From Serripes groenlandicus (Eukaryota > Mollusca > Bivalvia > Cardiida > Cardiidae), in NCBI GenBank assembly GCA_031761405.1, contig JASEVX010000011.1, positions 25,531,238 to 25,595,237 of the forward strand: 64,000 bases of DNA, written 5' to 3'. Position numbers and translations under genes: made by a program. Each line of letters starts with the position of its first letter. The stretch's first letter is position 1. The notes beneath the pieces are model-generated. The model had not been told where the DNA came from. It saw only the letters and a program-made list of their open reading frames with translations, and did no database searches. Below, in pieces: positions 20,750 through 30,850 of this stretch.

Positions 20750-20965
20750 ACATAACGGCGTTTGTGAAGTGTTTTACGTCGCTTTCAACTATTTTTCAGT
20801 TATATCATGGCGTATTCTGGGTGAATTTTGCCTACTACTGGTCCATTTCTCCTGACACCAGTCAGTCAGTCATTCTTAATGCTACCCCCACAGTCCTTGG
20901 CACCAATGAGATATATTCATTACCACAATGTTAATGTCTTTGGCATGACCCTGCAAGTGTTGTAT
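20750..20965 (-). mobile_element. V-type SINE lacking its head
   Basis: TCAGTTATATCATGGCGTAT, CCTACTACTGGTCCATTTCT and ACACCAGTCAGTCAGTCATT match the V body in minus orientation. It stops at TTTGGCATGACCCTGC, where the tRNA-like B box should follow, so the 5' end is truncated. Confidence 0.8.
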
Positions 20966-21179
20966 GTGTGTATGTATATATGTGCATATGTATTCGTGTG
21001 CATTTATATAATTATGTATATATATTTGTGGGTATATATGCAAATATATATATGAATAATTTAACATTATGTATCTAATTCTTTCTTTCTCTCTATTGAT
21101 TCTTTTTTTCTAATTCTAATTTTTTTTCTGATATGATTTTCATTATAACGCCATTTGTTGCACTCTGATAATTTTGTAT

Positions 21180-21335
21180 AATCTATTGCAGAGCTGTCTG
21201 TTATGTATTATGTACATACTCAGCAGATTAATATTAATATTGTATTGTAGATATATTTTATTCCCAAAAGACAAAATGTCCATCTTGTACATACAATCAA
21301 ACAAAACACACACACATATATGAACATATACATTT
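21180..21335 (-). repeat. Possible LINE 3' end
   Basis: On the minus strand ATGGACATTTTGTCTTTTGG is followed by GAATAAAATATATCTAC, an AATAAA-bearing end of the kind I recall from non-LTR retrotransposon 3' ends in molluscs. No open frame remains. Confidence 0.35.
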
Positions 21336-21584
21336 TTTGTAATTTACATTTGCTTCCTGGTTAATGGTAGATATATTACTAAATGACCACGTACGCTTAA
21401 GGAAAAGTAGTGGAGAAAACAGACAATAGAAATAGCTTATTCATTTTTTTTATAGATAATGCTTGACATAGAGACAGAGTTGCAGACTTTTTTCGAAATT
21501 GAGTATATCGATGATCGAAACCATGACTTTTCAGCACCCTACTCTTCCACTACACCACCGAGGTGGTAAATAACGTCGTACGTC

Positions 21585-21768
21585 AGAGCTCCAGATAATG
21601 AGTTTACATCTCTTTACCCCACAGTATCTCCCTTATCATCTAATCAAACCGTATGATGTGGGTACTCAAAAGAATCGTCTCAGTGAGACGATTCTTTTGA
21701 GTACCCACATCATAGGGTTAGAGGGTAAAATAAGGATTTCAGAACCTTATCTAGAATCTAGAGGTCTG
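21585..21768. mobile_element. Family K element with near-perfect hairpin
   Basis: The centre at 21650-21716 is a palindrome of about 33-bp arms around a single G: GATGTGGGTACTCAAAAGAA, TCGTCTCAGTGAGACGA, TTCTTTTGAGTACCCACATC. The outer ends AGAGCTCCAGATAA and TTATCTAGA...GAGGTCTG form weaker terminal repeats. GTACGTC stands on both sides (21578-21584, 21769-21775), a probable target duplication. CAGAG-like termini would fit a hAT-type MITE, but the duplication length is ambiguous. Confidence 0.85.
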
Positions 21769-21784
21769 GTACGTCAATGTTTTT

Positions 21785-21987
21785 CAACTTTTTCCGCACA
21801 TATAGAAACCTTCTTTCGCCTCTGCAGTAGACGACTTCGGTACACATTATGGCAAAAGTTAGAAATTGCTTATAATGAGCATTTTTTCCTTTTGCCAAAA
21901 TGTTTTCAACACTTTTCATTAATTAAGTTGTCCTTTCTAAAGAGTTACCAACAGTTTGGCCACTGTGTTTATATGAGAAAGGGTTAA
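21785..21987. mobile_element. Family F MITE
   Basis: Left terminus degenerate (CAACTTTTTCCGCACATATA), right terminus ATATGAGAAAGGGTTAA intact. Interior has CCTCTGCAGTAGACGACTTC and the hairpin AGAAATTGCTTATAATGAGC. It sits 17 bp from the K element. Confidence 0.82.
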
Positions 21988-22833
21988 AGTTTTGCATATT
22001 AGGAAGAGTTAACGCGAAATATATCCCCTTTAATGGTTTGTATGTAGACCATCAATGTTAATGGAAGCATGTTTTGAAAGTACATCAATTATATTATTTT
22101 CTCCTAAACAATTCGTTATAATCTGTTTTGTAATTACCAATTAATTAGATGGATATCTTCAGTGGGTTTTAAATTGTTAAAACGCAGATTAAATTTTCAT
22201 AATACTACCTTAATAGTACACTTGGTATTTAAAATTGCCAAGTATTTACGCGATGCATTTAATCTTCGTAACGAAAAAGTACAGAATGCTATTACAACAT
22301 GATATACTGCCAGTTAACACTATACCAATTTGTAATATATGATCATGAAATGAATTTTCAGTCTTATCAAAATGCTTGAAGGTAAAATATTGTTTGTACG
22401 TTTTCTTTTGACATATTTGTTCACTGTTAAAATTCATATTGGCCAAAGGCGTGTAAATCCTGATTTTGCCGAATAAAATTGAATTGAATAGAAGTGAATT
22501 GGTATTAACTTGTACATTAATAACCGTTTTTGTACTCTTATCTTCTTTAGGTAGATATTCTTTAATTTGTAATGTAAACTTTACATAGTTTCTAGTTACA
22601 TACAACAAAGTAAATACATATTTTAACAAAGTCACGAATGAGCTTTAAGTATTAATTTGATATACCACATACATGTACGAGGATGATCAAAACATAGATA
22701 TTTAAAAATGTAAACTATATACTTCAACACTTTTTATGGAACAATGCAATATAAAAATGTTCAATCATTGTCAATTTCAGGTTAATTTCTATGAATAAAA
22801 GTCAAAAGAAGAATAGATGCTTTTCGGATATAT
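21988..22833. other. AT-rich stretch, possible LINE 3' region
   Basis: A 129-codon minus-strand frame (22246-22635) has no recognisable domain; it lies downstream of the LINE remnant on the same strand and may be 3' untranslated sequence. GCCGAATAAAATTGAATTGA near 22468 looks like a LINE-type tail on the plus strand. Confidence 0.35.
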
Positions 22834-23047
22834 TTAGCCAAATTCATCAATGTTTTCTTGTTTATCAATATTTAGAAGTTCAACAAATTTATAGACACAT
22901 GGTTCGGTTGTGTAGTTAGCTTTTAAACATTTAGTTCTTATATCAGCGTAAGCCGGACAGATTAAAACAAAATGATATTCGTCTTCAATAGTATATGTAT
23001 CACAAAAAGTACACAGTCGCTGGTAATTGAAACATTGAACAATATTG
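22834..23047 (-). pseudogene. LINE reverse transcriptase C-terminal fragment
   Basis: The minus-strand frame ending at the TAA at 22834-22836 encodes the conserved C-terminal motif of non-LTR retrotransposon polymerases: RLCTFCDT, then IEDEYHFVLICPAYADIR, with Cys-x2-Cys and His-x4-Cys spacing. Only about 70 residues remain; the catalytic reverse-transcriptase and endonuclease parts are absent. The upstream edge coincides with a family E fragment (23046), which probably interrupts it. The LINE clade cannot be assigned from this piece. Confidence 0.75.
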
Positions 23048-23153
23048 CATACAGTCCGCGCAGGCTAATCCGGGCCGACATATTCCATCTCAGGGGGATA
23101 GACGTATAGAGTAATGATTCATGAAACAGAAAATCCACAGGATGCCGGATGCC
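23046..23153 (+). repeat. Family E core fragment
   Basis: AGTCCGCGCAGGCTAATCCG, TCTCAGGGGGATAGACGTAT and AGAGTAATGATTCATGAAAC are core E text. Both terminal inverted repeats are missing. Confidence 0.8.
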
Positions 23154-23574
23154 TTAAAACTTAAATAAAGACATTGAATTGAATTTATACTACAGAACAG
23201 ACACAAAATGTACGAAAATGAAATAAAAAAATCCTCGTTTTTACCAATAAAACCTTTGTTTGCATTTTTCAAATATCATGTTCTAAGAAAGTAGTTATTT
23301 ATATTTCCTTTTCAACAATGTTGTCAGCTCTGTTTGGATCAACATTCTAATTTTGAATATATAATAAAGTTTTTCTTACCCCAAAATCTCAGATAGCCAG
23401 TTTCAATATACAGAACACAGCTCTTAACTAATATTTTCTGAAAGTACTGAGAATTTCAAGAAATGCTCCACATGTCAATACGTGTTTTTGATACGAAAAT
23501 CAACCACAGTACGTGTGTACTCGACGTTAAATAATGTCATAACCATACCTTAACAATACCCTTGGTATTAACCA

Positions 23575-23789
23575 TTAACCCTTTCCCTCATATAGACGCT
23601 TTCTGACGCCTCTGCAGCAGACGGATTTTTGAAAACATAGTGACAAAAGAAGAAATTGCTCAAAACGAGCAATTTCTCCTTTTGCCACAATGTTTTCCAC
23701 GTTTAGTCATAGGTTATCCATTCAATTATAGAGACACAATATCTTCAAAGTCGTCTGCTGCAGATTTGTCGTATGAGGGAAAAGGTTAA
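23575..23789. mobile_element. Family F MITE, reference copy
   Basis: Complete and TTAA-bounded: TTAACCCTTTCCCTCATATA to TATGAGGGAAAAGGTTAA. Arms carry CCTCTGCAGCAGACGG and CGTCTGCTGCAGATTTGTCG. The centre AGAAATTGCTCAAAACGAGC with AATTTCTCC is a strong hairpin. About 215 bp, no coding capacity. Precise TTAA at both ends with CCCTTT termini supports a piggyBac-like origin (inference). Confidence 0.95.
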
Positions 23790-23876
23790 CTCGTACATCA
23801 ATAACGGTTTATCTTCAGATAACACTTTTATATTATCATAACTATTGGTTTTAAATGGTAAATTAATTAATGGCTT

Positions 23877-24098
23877 TTTGTTTTAATGGGGTTATACGCC
23901 GTCTTCAAAATTATTTCAGTTATATCACGGCGACAGTTCACTGATTGATGATCCTTAGGTAAACGAACGAACAAGTACTAGGTTAGGAAATGTTCCTTGC
24001 CAAATGGCACTACACCATGACCGACGCGATTTGGGGATCTAACATTGGACGCACGGTTCCGAATCCCCGAAACTAACCACTCGCCAACGGGGGATTCC
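23877..24098 (-). mobile_element. D-type SINE
   Basis: In minus orientation the head at 24030-24098 carries CGAGTGGTTAGTTTCGGGGA with GGAACCGTGCG, a diverged tRNA-Ser-like promoter. The body has GTAGTGCCATTTGGCAAGGA and CCTAACCTAGTACTTG. The tail region CGCCGTGATATAACTGAAAT is shared by several SINEs here. Confidence 0.75.
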
Positions 24099-24115
24099 GC
24101 ATTGATGAATGGAAT

Positions 24116-24943
24116 AAATAGAGGATATTACATGAGTGGTCATTCAATACGGAATTTAATAAACGAGTTTTCTGAAATTGATAAGAACGAGCCTTGGCGA
24201 GTTTTTGTCACTTTTAGAAAACGAGTTTAATAAATTTCGTATTGAATGACCACGAATGTAATGTTCTTTTTATATCATAAATACTAATTTAATAATTTGC
24301 AGCGCTATATCCATATAAACGTCGCTATAAAGCGCGCGTATTTATAACGCTAAATGTTACGTTATGACGTCACGTTACGTAGCATTGTTATTACACTAGT
24401 TGAATACGCAATTTATTCAATGGCTTTATTACACTCCCGGCGACGTCATTATGATATAAATAGAGGATATTACATGAGTGGTCATTCAATACGGAATTTA
24501 TTAAACGAGTTTTCTGAAATTGATAAGAACGAGCCTTGGCGAGTTTTTGTCACTTTTAGAAAACGAGTTTAATAAATTTCGTATTGAATGACCACGAATG
24601 TAATGTTCTTTTTATATCATAAATACTAATTTAATAATTTACAGCGCTATATCCATATAAACGTCGCTATAAAGCGCGCGTATTTATAACGCTAAATGTT
24701 ACGTTATGACGTCACGTTACGTAGCATTGTTATTACACTAGTTGAATACGCAATTTATTCAATGGCTTTATTACACTCCCGGCGACGTCATTATGATATA
24801 AATAGAGGATATTACATGAGTGGTCATTCAATACGGAATTTATTAAACGAGTTTTCTGAAATTGATAAGAACGAGCCTTGGCGTGTCTTTTATCACTTTT
24901 AGAAAACGAGTTTAATAAATTTCGTATTGAATGACCACGAATT
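24116..24943. repeat. 342-bp tandem array, about 2.4 units, with internal hairpins
   Basis: Units start at 24116, 24458 and 24800 (AAATAGAGGATATTACATGA). Each contains an inverted repeat with arms of about 36 bp, TGGTCATTCAATACGGAATT inverted as AATTTCGTATTGAATGACCA. The spacer carries GTTATGACGTCACGTTACG and GGCGACGTCATTATGAT. The units are almost identical, indicating recent amplification. Short open frames repeat with the unit and are not genes. Confidence 0.95.
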
Positions 24944-25091
24944 AATTAATTAATTGTTAATAAAGATCTGCCAGGGTCTCTGTGTAATACGGCTCTAATT
25001 CCACCAACCTTACTTAGTGCTTAGAAATATGTTAATACTTTAATACTTAACCGGTTGTTTCCCTAATAAAAGTGCTCAACTATTTCATTTC

Positions 25092-25314
25092 TTAGCCCAC
25101 ATACAATTAATCTGTAACAGACTACTTATAAAACATAAAGTCAAAAAATGGTAACTCTCTATAGATGACAGAACACTTATTGAATACAGTTGAAAATATT
25201 GCGGCAAATGGAAAAAATGCTCATTATGAACATTTTCTCCATTTGTCACAATGTTTTAACATGTCGTCTGCTGCAAAGGCGTTAGAAAAGCGTCTGTATG
25301 TGGGAAAAGGTTAA
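25092..25314. mobile_element. Family F MITE
   Basis: CTTAGCCCACATACAATTAA at the left is degenerate. The right TGTATGTGGGAAAAGGTTAA is intact. Hairpin centre AAAATGCTCATTATGAACAT, right arm CGTCTGCTGCAAAGGCG. Confidence 0.82.
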
Positions 25315-25836
25315 CAATTATTGTAAGTCAGTAATTTTTCTATCTATGCCAACTAAGTCCTTTATTTACACAATTTGTTAAACATGAATACTTTTAAGAT
25401 TTTAAGTGTCACTTAGCGGCGATAATGTAATCACGATTGATGGAATTTGGGCCTGATCTAGTTCTGCACTGTTCGTCAATGGGCTCACAGAACGTTCAAT
25501 TTAGATCCTAAGCAAGGATGCGCCGACAGGTCTTTTTCCCCACAAGCATAGCCATTACGTTAAGGTTGGTGTTCCTATAGTAACGCAACTATGTACATCT
25601 CCAGCGTTCAGTTGAATTTTATGTCAGCAAACGGCAGCAAACGGTAACCAATCCATTGTTCTAATTACAGTTTGTACAGTTCTAGTACGAACACTTACAT
25701 ACAACCTGAGCTACTACTAAACATCTATATTGAACGCAAGTCAGATGCCTGGATAGGGAGGAGTTTAAACAGGTTATGTTACCGAGTGTGCAGCTGGCGA
25801 CACTGTCTCTAGTATTAGCCAATTCATCACTGAGAA
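25315..25836. other. Stretch with no recognised feature
   Basis: No repeat or coding frame supported. Confidence 0.45.
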
Positions 25837-26103
25837 AATTAGCCGTACCGCGAAAAAAAACAACATTGTTGACTCTGCGTAAAGTATCGACCCAGAACAG
25901 CCTAATCATGCCACGCAGGCTAACCACGATAGACACTTTTCGCCTCCTGTGGGTTTTCTGTTTCGGGAATCATTACTCTATACCTCTATTACCCTAAGAC
26001 GGAATGTGTCGGCCCGGATCAGTCTGCGCGGACTGCGCAGGCTGATCTGGATCGATACATTACGCAGAGGCCATAATTTTGGTTTTCTCGCAGGACGGTT
26101 ACA
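25837..26103 (-). mobile_element. Family E element, complete
   Basis: Terminal text TTAGCCGTACCGCGAAAAAA and TCTCGCAGGACGGTTACA. Core GGAATCATTACTCTATACCT and GACGGAATGTGTCGGCCCGG, inner hairpin CAGTCTGCGCGGACTGCGCA. Orientation is opposite to the copy at 12159. Confidence 0.88.
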
Positions 26104-26224
26104 TAATCTTCTATTTGAGACGACTGTTTTAGGCAACTATAACTTATGATGTTTGGTCGACTAAATAGCAATTACAATCGCTCTTAATGTAGAGTTTCGA
26201 TGATCGTCATTTTAATTGACGAAA

Positions 26225-26280
26225 CACTGAAAGTGTGCTGTTGCACTTAAACTGTAATAAATCTACTTCTACTTCTACCG
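26225..26280 (+). repeat. Possible LINE tail
   Basis: AACTGTAATAAATCTACTTC followed by TACTTCTACC combines an AATAAA signal with a short tandem terminal motif. Suggestive only. Confidence 0.3.
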
Positions 26281-26466
26281 CATAATAGCTACCAATGAAC
26301 ACATTGATTATTTTGCCATATTAACTAAATGAAACGTATTTACTTACCTTTTGATATAAGTTATAATCCTCTCTTTGTTCCCGTTAAAGTGTTAAAAAGG
26401 AACGTTTCCGTTGATAAAAGAGTTTTCTACACGCTGATAAAAGTCGAGCTTACAGCAAAACGAAAC

Positions 26467-26694
26467 GAACCCTTTCTCACAAATAGACGCTCTCTGACGC
26501 CTCTGCAGCAGATGAGTTTTGAAAACATTGTGACAAAATGGGAAACTACTCATAATAAGCAATTCCTGCTTTTGCCGCAATGTTTACAACATTATTCACT
26601 AGCTCTTGTTTCATTTATAATGAATTTCCATATTTTAAACTTGATAATTTCAAAGACGTCTGTTGCAGTTTATTGTTCGTGGGAAAGGGTTTAA
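26467..26694. mobile_element. Family F MITE
   Basis: GAACCCTTTCTCACAAATAG to GTGGGAAAGGGTTTAA. Arms GCCTCTGCAGCAGATGAG and GACGTCTGTTGCAG. Centre ACTCATAATAAGCAATTCCT is a weakened hairpin. The open frames overlapping it reflect the repeat. Confidence 0.85.
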
Positions 26695-26929
26695 CGATAT
26701 TTTTATTCGATAATTCGACCATATTCGTATTACGTTTGAAACTTCTGGGGAATACCGCTTTTGAAACATATAGTGGGATTTTTTTTTATTTTTTTTCACA
26801 ATGTTTTCAATTCTTATCCAATTCACACTTCCTCTTTTCAAGACATGTCTATATTTTTCTCAGACATATTCAAAACGGAGACCTCTTGCAATATCATTTA
26901 AGGTAAACAATCATTTATTAGAAGGTGTA

Positions 26930-27030
26930 TACATTTAAAGTCCTATATATAGCTGACGACATTTTCAAAATTGTCACTTTTCCCGCGATGTTTTCAACTT
27001 TTTATTTAAACGACACCTCAAATGTGTTGT
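26930..27030. repeat. Possible family F relic
   Basis: TATAGCTGACGACATTTTCA, TGTCACTTTTCCCGCGATGT and TTTCAACTTTTTATT resemble parts of F without recognisable ends. Confidence 0.3.
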
Positions 27031-27114
27031 AAGAATTTATCGTAAACGACTCCAAAAAGATCGTGTTAGAAAAATGAAGATGCGTTGTCCTAGTCGGATA
27101 TAGTCTAGTTACAC

Positions 27115-27402
27115 TGATTGATTGATTGATTTGGGTTTAACGGCGTTTTTAACAATTTCTCAGTTATATCACGGCGGCCAGTTCACCTACTCATGAATTT
27201 CCTGGTTTTCTCACACCAGTACTCCACACAACAATGTTCCCAAGCAACTGGCTGCTTTTCCACATATACTTAGCCCATTGGTGGAAGATGAATGACGCAT
27301 GTCGCATTTACTTTTTGTCAATCGTCGGAAAGAAAGTTGGCCGAGCCGGGATTCGAACTGGATTGACAGCCCGTCTCGCAACCGACGGAGCTACCAGTCT
27401 AG
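27115..27402 (-). mobile_element. B-type SINE, near full length
   Basis: Minus-strand tail TGATTGATTGATTTGGG, body TCAGTTATATCACGGCGGCC and CCACACAACAATGTTCCCAA, CCCATTGGTGGAAGATGAAT, then head GCCGAGCCGGGATTCGAACT with A-box complement ACCGACGGAGCTACC. About 11 bp of the anticodon-arm region are missing. Confidence 0.85.
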
Positions 27403-27486
27403 TAGGAACAGAAACCAATTTTATATTTGAATGTCTTGTATATAAACGAGTAATCACTTTGAAATATTAGTGCAATATCCATATAT

Positions 27487-27650
27487 TTTACCCATTCACA
27501 CATATAGACACTTTCTGACGCCTCCGCAGCAGACGACTTTTGAAAACATTATGACGAAAAGAGAAATTTCGCAAATCGAGCAATTTCTCCCTTTGCCAAG
27601 ATATTTTTAATTCGACTGCCGCAGATTTGTTGTATGTGGGAAAGTGTAAA
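27487..27650. mobile_element. Family F MITE, short
   Basis: TTTACCCATTCACACATATA to TGTATGTGGGAAAGTGTAAA. Arms CGCAGCAGACGACTTTTGAA and CGACTGCCGCAGATTTGTTG. Centre AGAAATTTCGCAAATCGAGC. Confidence 0.82.
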
Positions 27651-28047
27651 TAACGTAACTACTGGTTTAAAGACCTGAAATAATTATTAGTCAAAATTAA
27701 TCATATATTCGTATGCTCGCCAATGCAATTAATTATTAAAAAGTGCAACATTGATGCAGGCGCCAAAGCATAATTAGGAACAACACCGTTCCAACGTATC
27801 CTGTTATATATAAACGTTTATAAACTATAATATATTTACCTAAATTCATAGACTCGTCACTTTAAATCCAATTCGTTTCAATGTAATATGAGATATATTT
27901 GACTCATCTAAATACACTATTATACATTGTATATAACACGATAAACGTCAATGAATATAAATTAAAGTATAATACAATAATACACTATTGACAACGTTAT
28001 TTAATTAACGCGGTAACACTAATGCTACAGCATAATTAAGAAATACT
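27651..28047. other. Very AT-rich stretch, no feature
   Basis: No repeat shared with other parts of the window and no coding frame. Confidence 0.45.
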
Positions 28048-28420
28048 TACAGTCCACTGTTTTGTTTAATATGTTATATAGATTAAACACAGTAACAGTC
28101 AAAGCAATTGTTCGTATGAAATATAAACAGTCCACTTATATAGATTAAAAACATTAACAGTCAAACCAATTGTTCGTATGAAATAAATACAGTCCAGTGT
28201 TTCGTTTAAATGTTATATATATTTAAAACAGTTAAAAGTCAAAGCGAGTGTACGTATGAAATATATATACAGTCCACTATTTCGTTGAAAATAAATGTTA
28301 TATAGATTCAAAACATTAACAGTCAAAGCTATAGTACGTTCGAAATATATACAGTCCACTGTTTCGTTTAATATGTTATATAGATTAAACACATTAACTA
28401 ACAGTCAAAGCTAGTATATA
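28048..28420. repeat. Diverged tandem array, about 5 units of 60-90 bp
   Basis: ACAGTCCACTGTTTTGTTTA, ATATGTTATATAGATTAAAC and AACAGTCAAAGCAATTGT recur about five times with indels (near 28050, 28126, 28189, 28269 and 28349). An old local satellite. Confidence 0.85.
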
Positions 28421-28695
28421 CGTGTTAACAAGAGTATACGAGCGAGCAAATACGTCCACTGTACAGTCAGCCTCCGTTATAACTGACCTGTAACGTTAGT
28501 ATCGGTGATAACTCATTTCCCCCAGTTTAATTGACTCGCCTGATTACGAGCACACTTTAGATAGCAAGATCGACCAAAGACATATTTGCTTCACGACCGC
28601 GTGCCGACATGAATATGCAGTGTTTTTCCGGATCACGTGACTTGTAAGAGCTTTTAGTTTAGCTCAAAACGATACAGTGAATTTTCCAATAGTGT

Positions 28696-28947
28696 CGAGA
28701 GCTTGGCGTGAAACGGTTGTAACTAAAAACCTATTTTAAAACAATCCGGGTTTAGGTTAAATTTTGAGCCCATTGTAAACAATGCAAATTTATGTGCCAT
28801 TGCTCAGAACGAGCAATGTCACCTAAATTGTTATTGTTTACCAAGAAAAAATGATTTAACGCTTATAAAGACTTTTTGGCGAGGTGATTAATCTTGGTGA
28901 TAAAAAAACACCAATTTTTGTTACATCCGTTTCACGCCAAGCCCTCG
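28696..28947 (+). mobile_element. Family A element, complete
   Basis: CGAGAGCTTGGCGTGAAACG to TTTCACGCCAAGCCCTCG. Central palindrome GTGCCATTGCTCAGAACGAG. Flanks GTGT and ATGT are a 4-bp duplication with one mismatch. Confidence 0.88.
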
Positions 28948-29347
28948 ATGTGTCTGTCCCTTCAACTTTCTTTTTATTCATTATCATACAAACCTTTCGT
29001 AATTAATTTGGTTAAATTTAGCTGACAGCATAAACAAACGAATTTATGTCTAATTTGGTCAAGTTAACTTCATGAACTCCTCTGGCGCTACGACTTAAAC
29101 AGGCGAAATAACCGTTATACAAATACGAATTATATAAAAGACTCGATCTACTTACTGTTCAATACTGGGGAATCGGTCGAAGTGTTTGTTTGTAATTTGA
29201 CACTATTAAAGTTACTGGGTAAATGGCATAAAGCTTTCATTTTAACGTTCTACCTTGAGCGTTAGGGAAAAACGCCATATGGTCGCATGATTAGCCGAGT
29301 CAATAAACCGGGAACCCTGTGCCTTCATTCGCGTTTTCTTTTATCCT
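28948..29347. other. Stretch with no recognised feature
   Basis: No repeat, RNA gene or coding frame supported. Confidence 0.45.
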
Positions 29348-29578
29348 TTTACTCTTTCTCACATACAGCACACATCTTCAGCAGACGACTTTGAAAACAT
29401 TGGGCTCAATTACAGAAATTCTCTATACATGAAATAATAAAAAATTATAAAAATTGAAAACAGTGTTGCAAAGACAGACATTGCTCATTATGAGCAGGGT
29501 CTTCTTTTGCCAGAAAGTTTAAAACAAATTCGACTGCTTTAGATGCGTCAAAAAACCGTCTATAAGTGGGAAAGGGTT
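29348..29578. mobile_element. Family F MITE
   Basis: TTTACTCTTTCTCACATACA to AAGTGGGAAAGGGTTT. Arms CTTCAGCAGACGACTTTGAA and CGACTGCTTTAGATGCGTCA. Centre ACATTGCTCATTATGAGCAG. Confidence 0.83.
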
Positions 29579-29768
29579 TTCCTGTTTACGGAAATAAATT
29601 GATATAATGAATTTTCAAAGCAGATAAACAAATATGTGTATAATACCTGTGACTACCAAACTGAAGTGCTGCAAATGGTTTCTTAAGGCAGGTCGTCGCT
29701 CAATACGTTAACAATTATGAATGAAAAACGTCGGGAGCATTGTCATGGTAGTCGCTTACTGCAGTTGC

Positions 29769-30035
29769 CTTGCCCCGGTAGCTCAGTCGGTAGCGGCTGT
29801 CGGTAGCAATCTAGGGGTTGTGAGTTCGAACCACAGCTCGGCAAAAGTTATTTTCGTCGTTTGACAAAAGCCATTGTGACAAGCGTCATCCGTCTTCAAT
29901 CAATGTGAAAAAGCAGCCAGCTGTTTAGGAATATTGTTGTCTGGATTACTAGTGTGAGAAACCAGGAAACGCATGGCCGCCGTGATAAGACTGAACAATT
30001 GTTGAAAACGACGTTAAACCCCTATCAATCAATCA
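29769..30035 (+). mobile_element. B-type SINE, plus strand, near full length
   Basis: Head TTGCCCCGGTAGCTCAGTCG with B box GTGAGTTCGAACCACAGCTC, body TTGACAAAAGCCATTGTGAC, CAGCCAGCTGTTTAGGAATA and CGCCGTGATAAGACTGAACA, tail CTATCAATCAATCA. It lies 21 bp upstream of a family A copy. Confidence 0.87.
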
Positions 30036-30056
30036 GTTGGTCGGAGATATCAGAAC

Positions 30057-30303
30057 CGAGGGATTGGCGTGAAACGGTTGCAACTAGAACCCTATTTTGA
30101 AAACCATGGTTAAGGGGCAATTTTGACCCCTTTGTAAACAATGCAAATTTAGGTGCCACTGCTCAGAACGAGCAATGGCACCTAAATTGCCATTGTTTAC
30201 CAAGACGAAATGACTTAACGCTTATAAAGACTTTATGACTAGGTGATTAACCTTGGTAACAAAATACCAATTTTAGTAACAACCGTTTCACGCCGAGCCC
30301 TCG
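30057..30303 (+). mobile_element. Family A element, variant terminus
   Basis: CGAGGGATTGGCGTGAAACG to TTCACGCCGAGCCCTCG. It shares the GGATTGG terminus and the downstream 57 bp with the copy at 5188. The left flank (GAAC) does not match the right (ATAC), as expected if the left flank was deleted. Confidence 0.9.
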
Positions 30304-30360
30304 ATACGTGACCGAAAGTATCACAAATATGAATACAGATCTCCCTTCGTATCCGAGCAT
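30304..30360 (+). repeat. Flank shared with 5435-5491
   Basis: See 5435-5491; here the block also forms the spacer between two A elements. Confidence 0.85.
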
Positions 30361-30603
30361 GCTTGGCGTGATACGGTTGTAACTCAAAACCTACTTTGAA
30401 AACCCTGGATTAGGGGCAATGTTGACCCCTTTGTAAACAATGCAAATGTAGGTGCCATTGCTCAGAACGAGCAATGGCACCTAAATTTCCATTGTTTACC
30501 AAGACAAAATGATTTAACGCTTATAAAGACTTTATGGCGAAGTAAATAACCTTGGTAAATAAATACCAATTTTAGTTACAACCGTTTCACGCCAAGCCCC
30601 TCG
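30354..30603 (+). mobile_element. Family A element, second of a close pair
   Basis: GCTTGGCGTGATACGGTTGT to TTTCACGCCAAGCCCCTCG. Interior is standard for A. The left end is fused to the shared flank, with CGAGCAT replacing CGAGG. Its right end is duplicated downstream. Confidence 0.88.
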
Positions 30604-30850
30604 AGATGGTCGAGAGTAGATGTTTGGCTGTACATAACAATGTGAAATTGTTAACGCTCTCTATTGATATAAATTAGAAGACATTGTGGAAGCGTTGAAC
30701 GATTAAAAACAAATACCAATTTTAGTTACAACCGTTTCACGCCAAGCACTCGAGATGGTCGAGAGTACAAAACAATGTGAAATTGTGAACGCTCTCTATT
30801 CATATAAATTAGAAAACATTGTGGGAAGCGTTGAACGATTTATCTATCTT
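30561..30850. repeat. 149-bp tandem duplication including an A terminus
   Basis: TACCAATTTTAGTTACAACC through CGAGATGGTCGAGAGTA and CGCTCTCTATTGATATAAAT to GGAAGCGTTGAACGATT occurs at 30561-30709 and again at 30710-30850. The second copy has a short deletion and begins with a partial A right end, so the duplication postdates the A insertion. Confidence 0.88.

Noticed and set aside
22246..22635. 129-codon minus-strand open frame
   Set aside because: Lysine-, asparagine- and isoleucine-rich translation typical of AT-rich DNA, no domain. Possibly 3' sequence of the adjacent LINE relic.
26329..26694. 121-codon plus-strand open frame
   Set aside because: Its second half is a family F element and the end coincides with the F terminus.
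28600..28695. A promoter around GGATCACGTGACTTG
   Set aside because: A single E-box is not enough evidence, and no coding region follows.
29769..29845. A tRNA gene at the GGTAGCTCAGTCGGTAG motif
   Set aside because: The same head with the same downstream body recurs at several loci in the window (about 1.5, 27.1, 37.2, 54.3 and 57.6 kb), so it is the B-type SINE.
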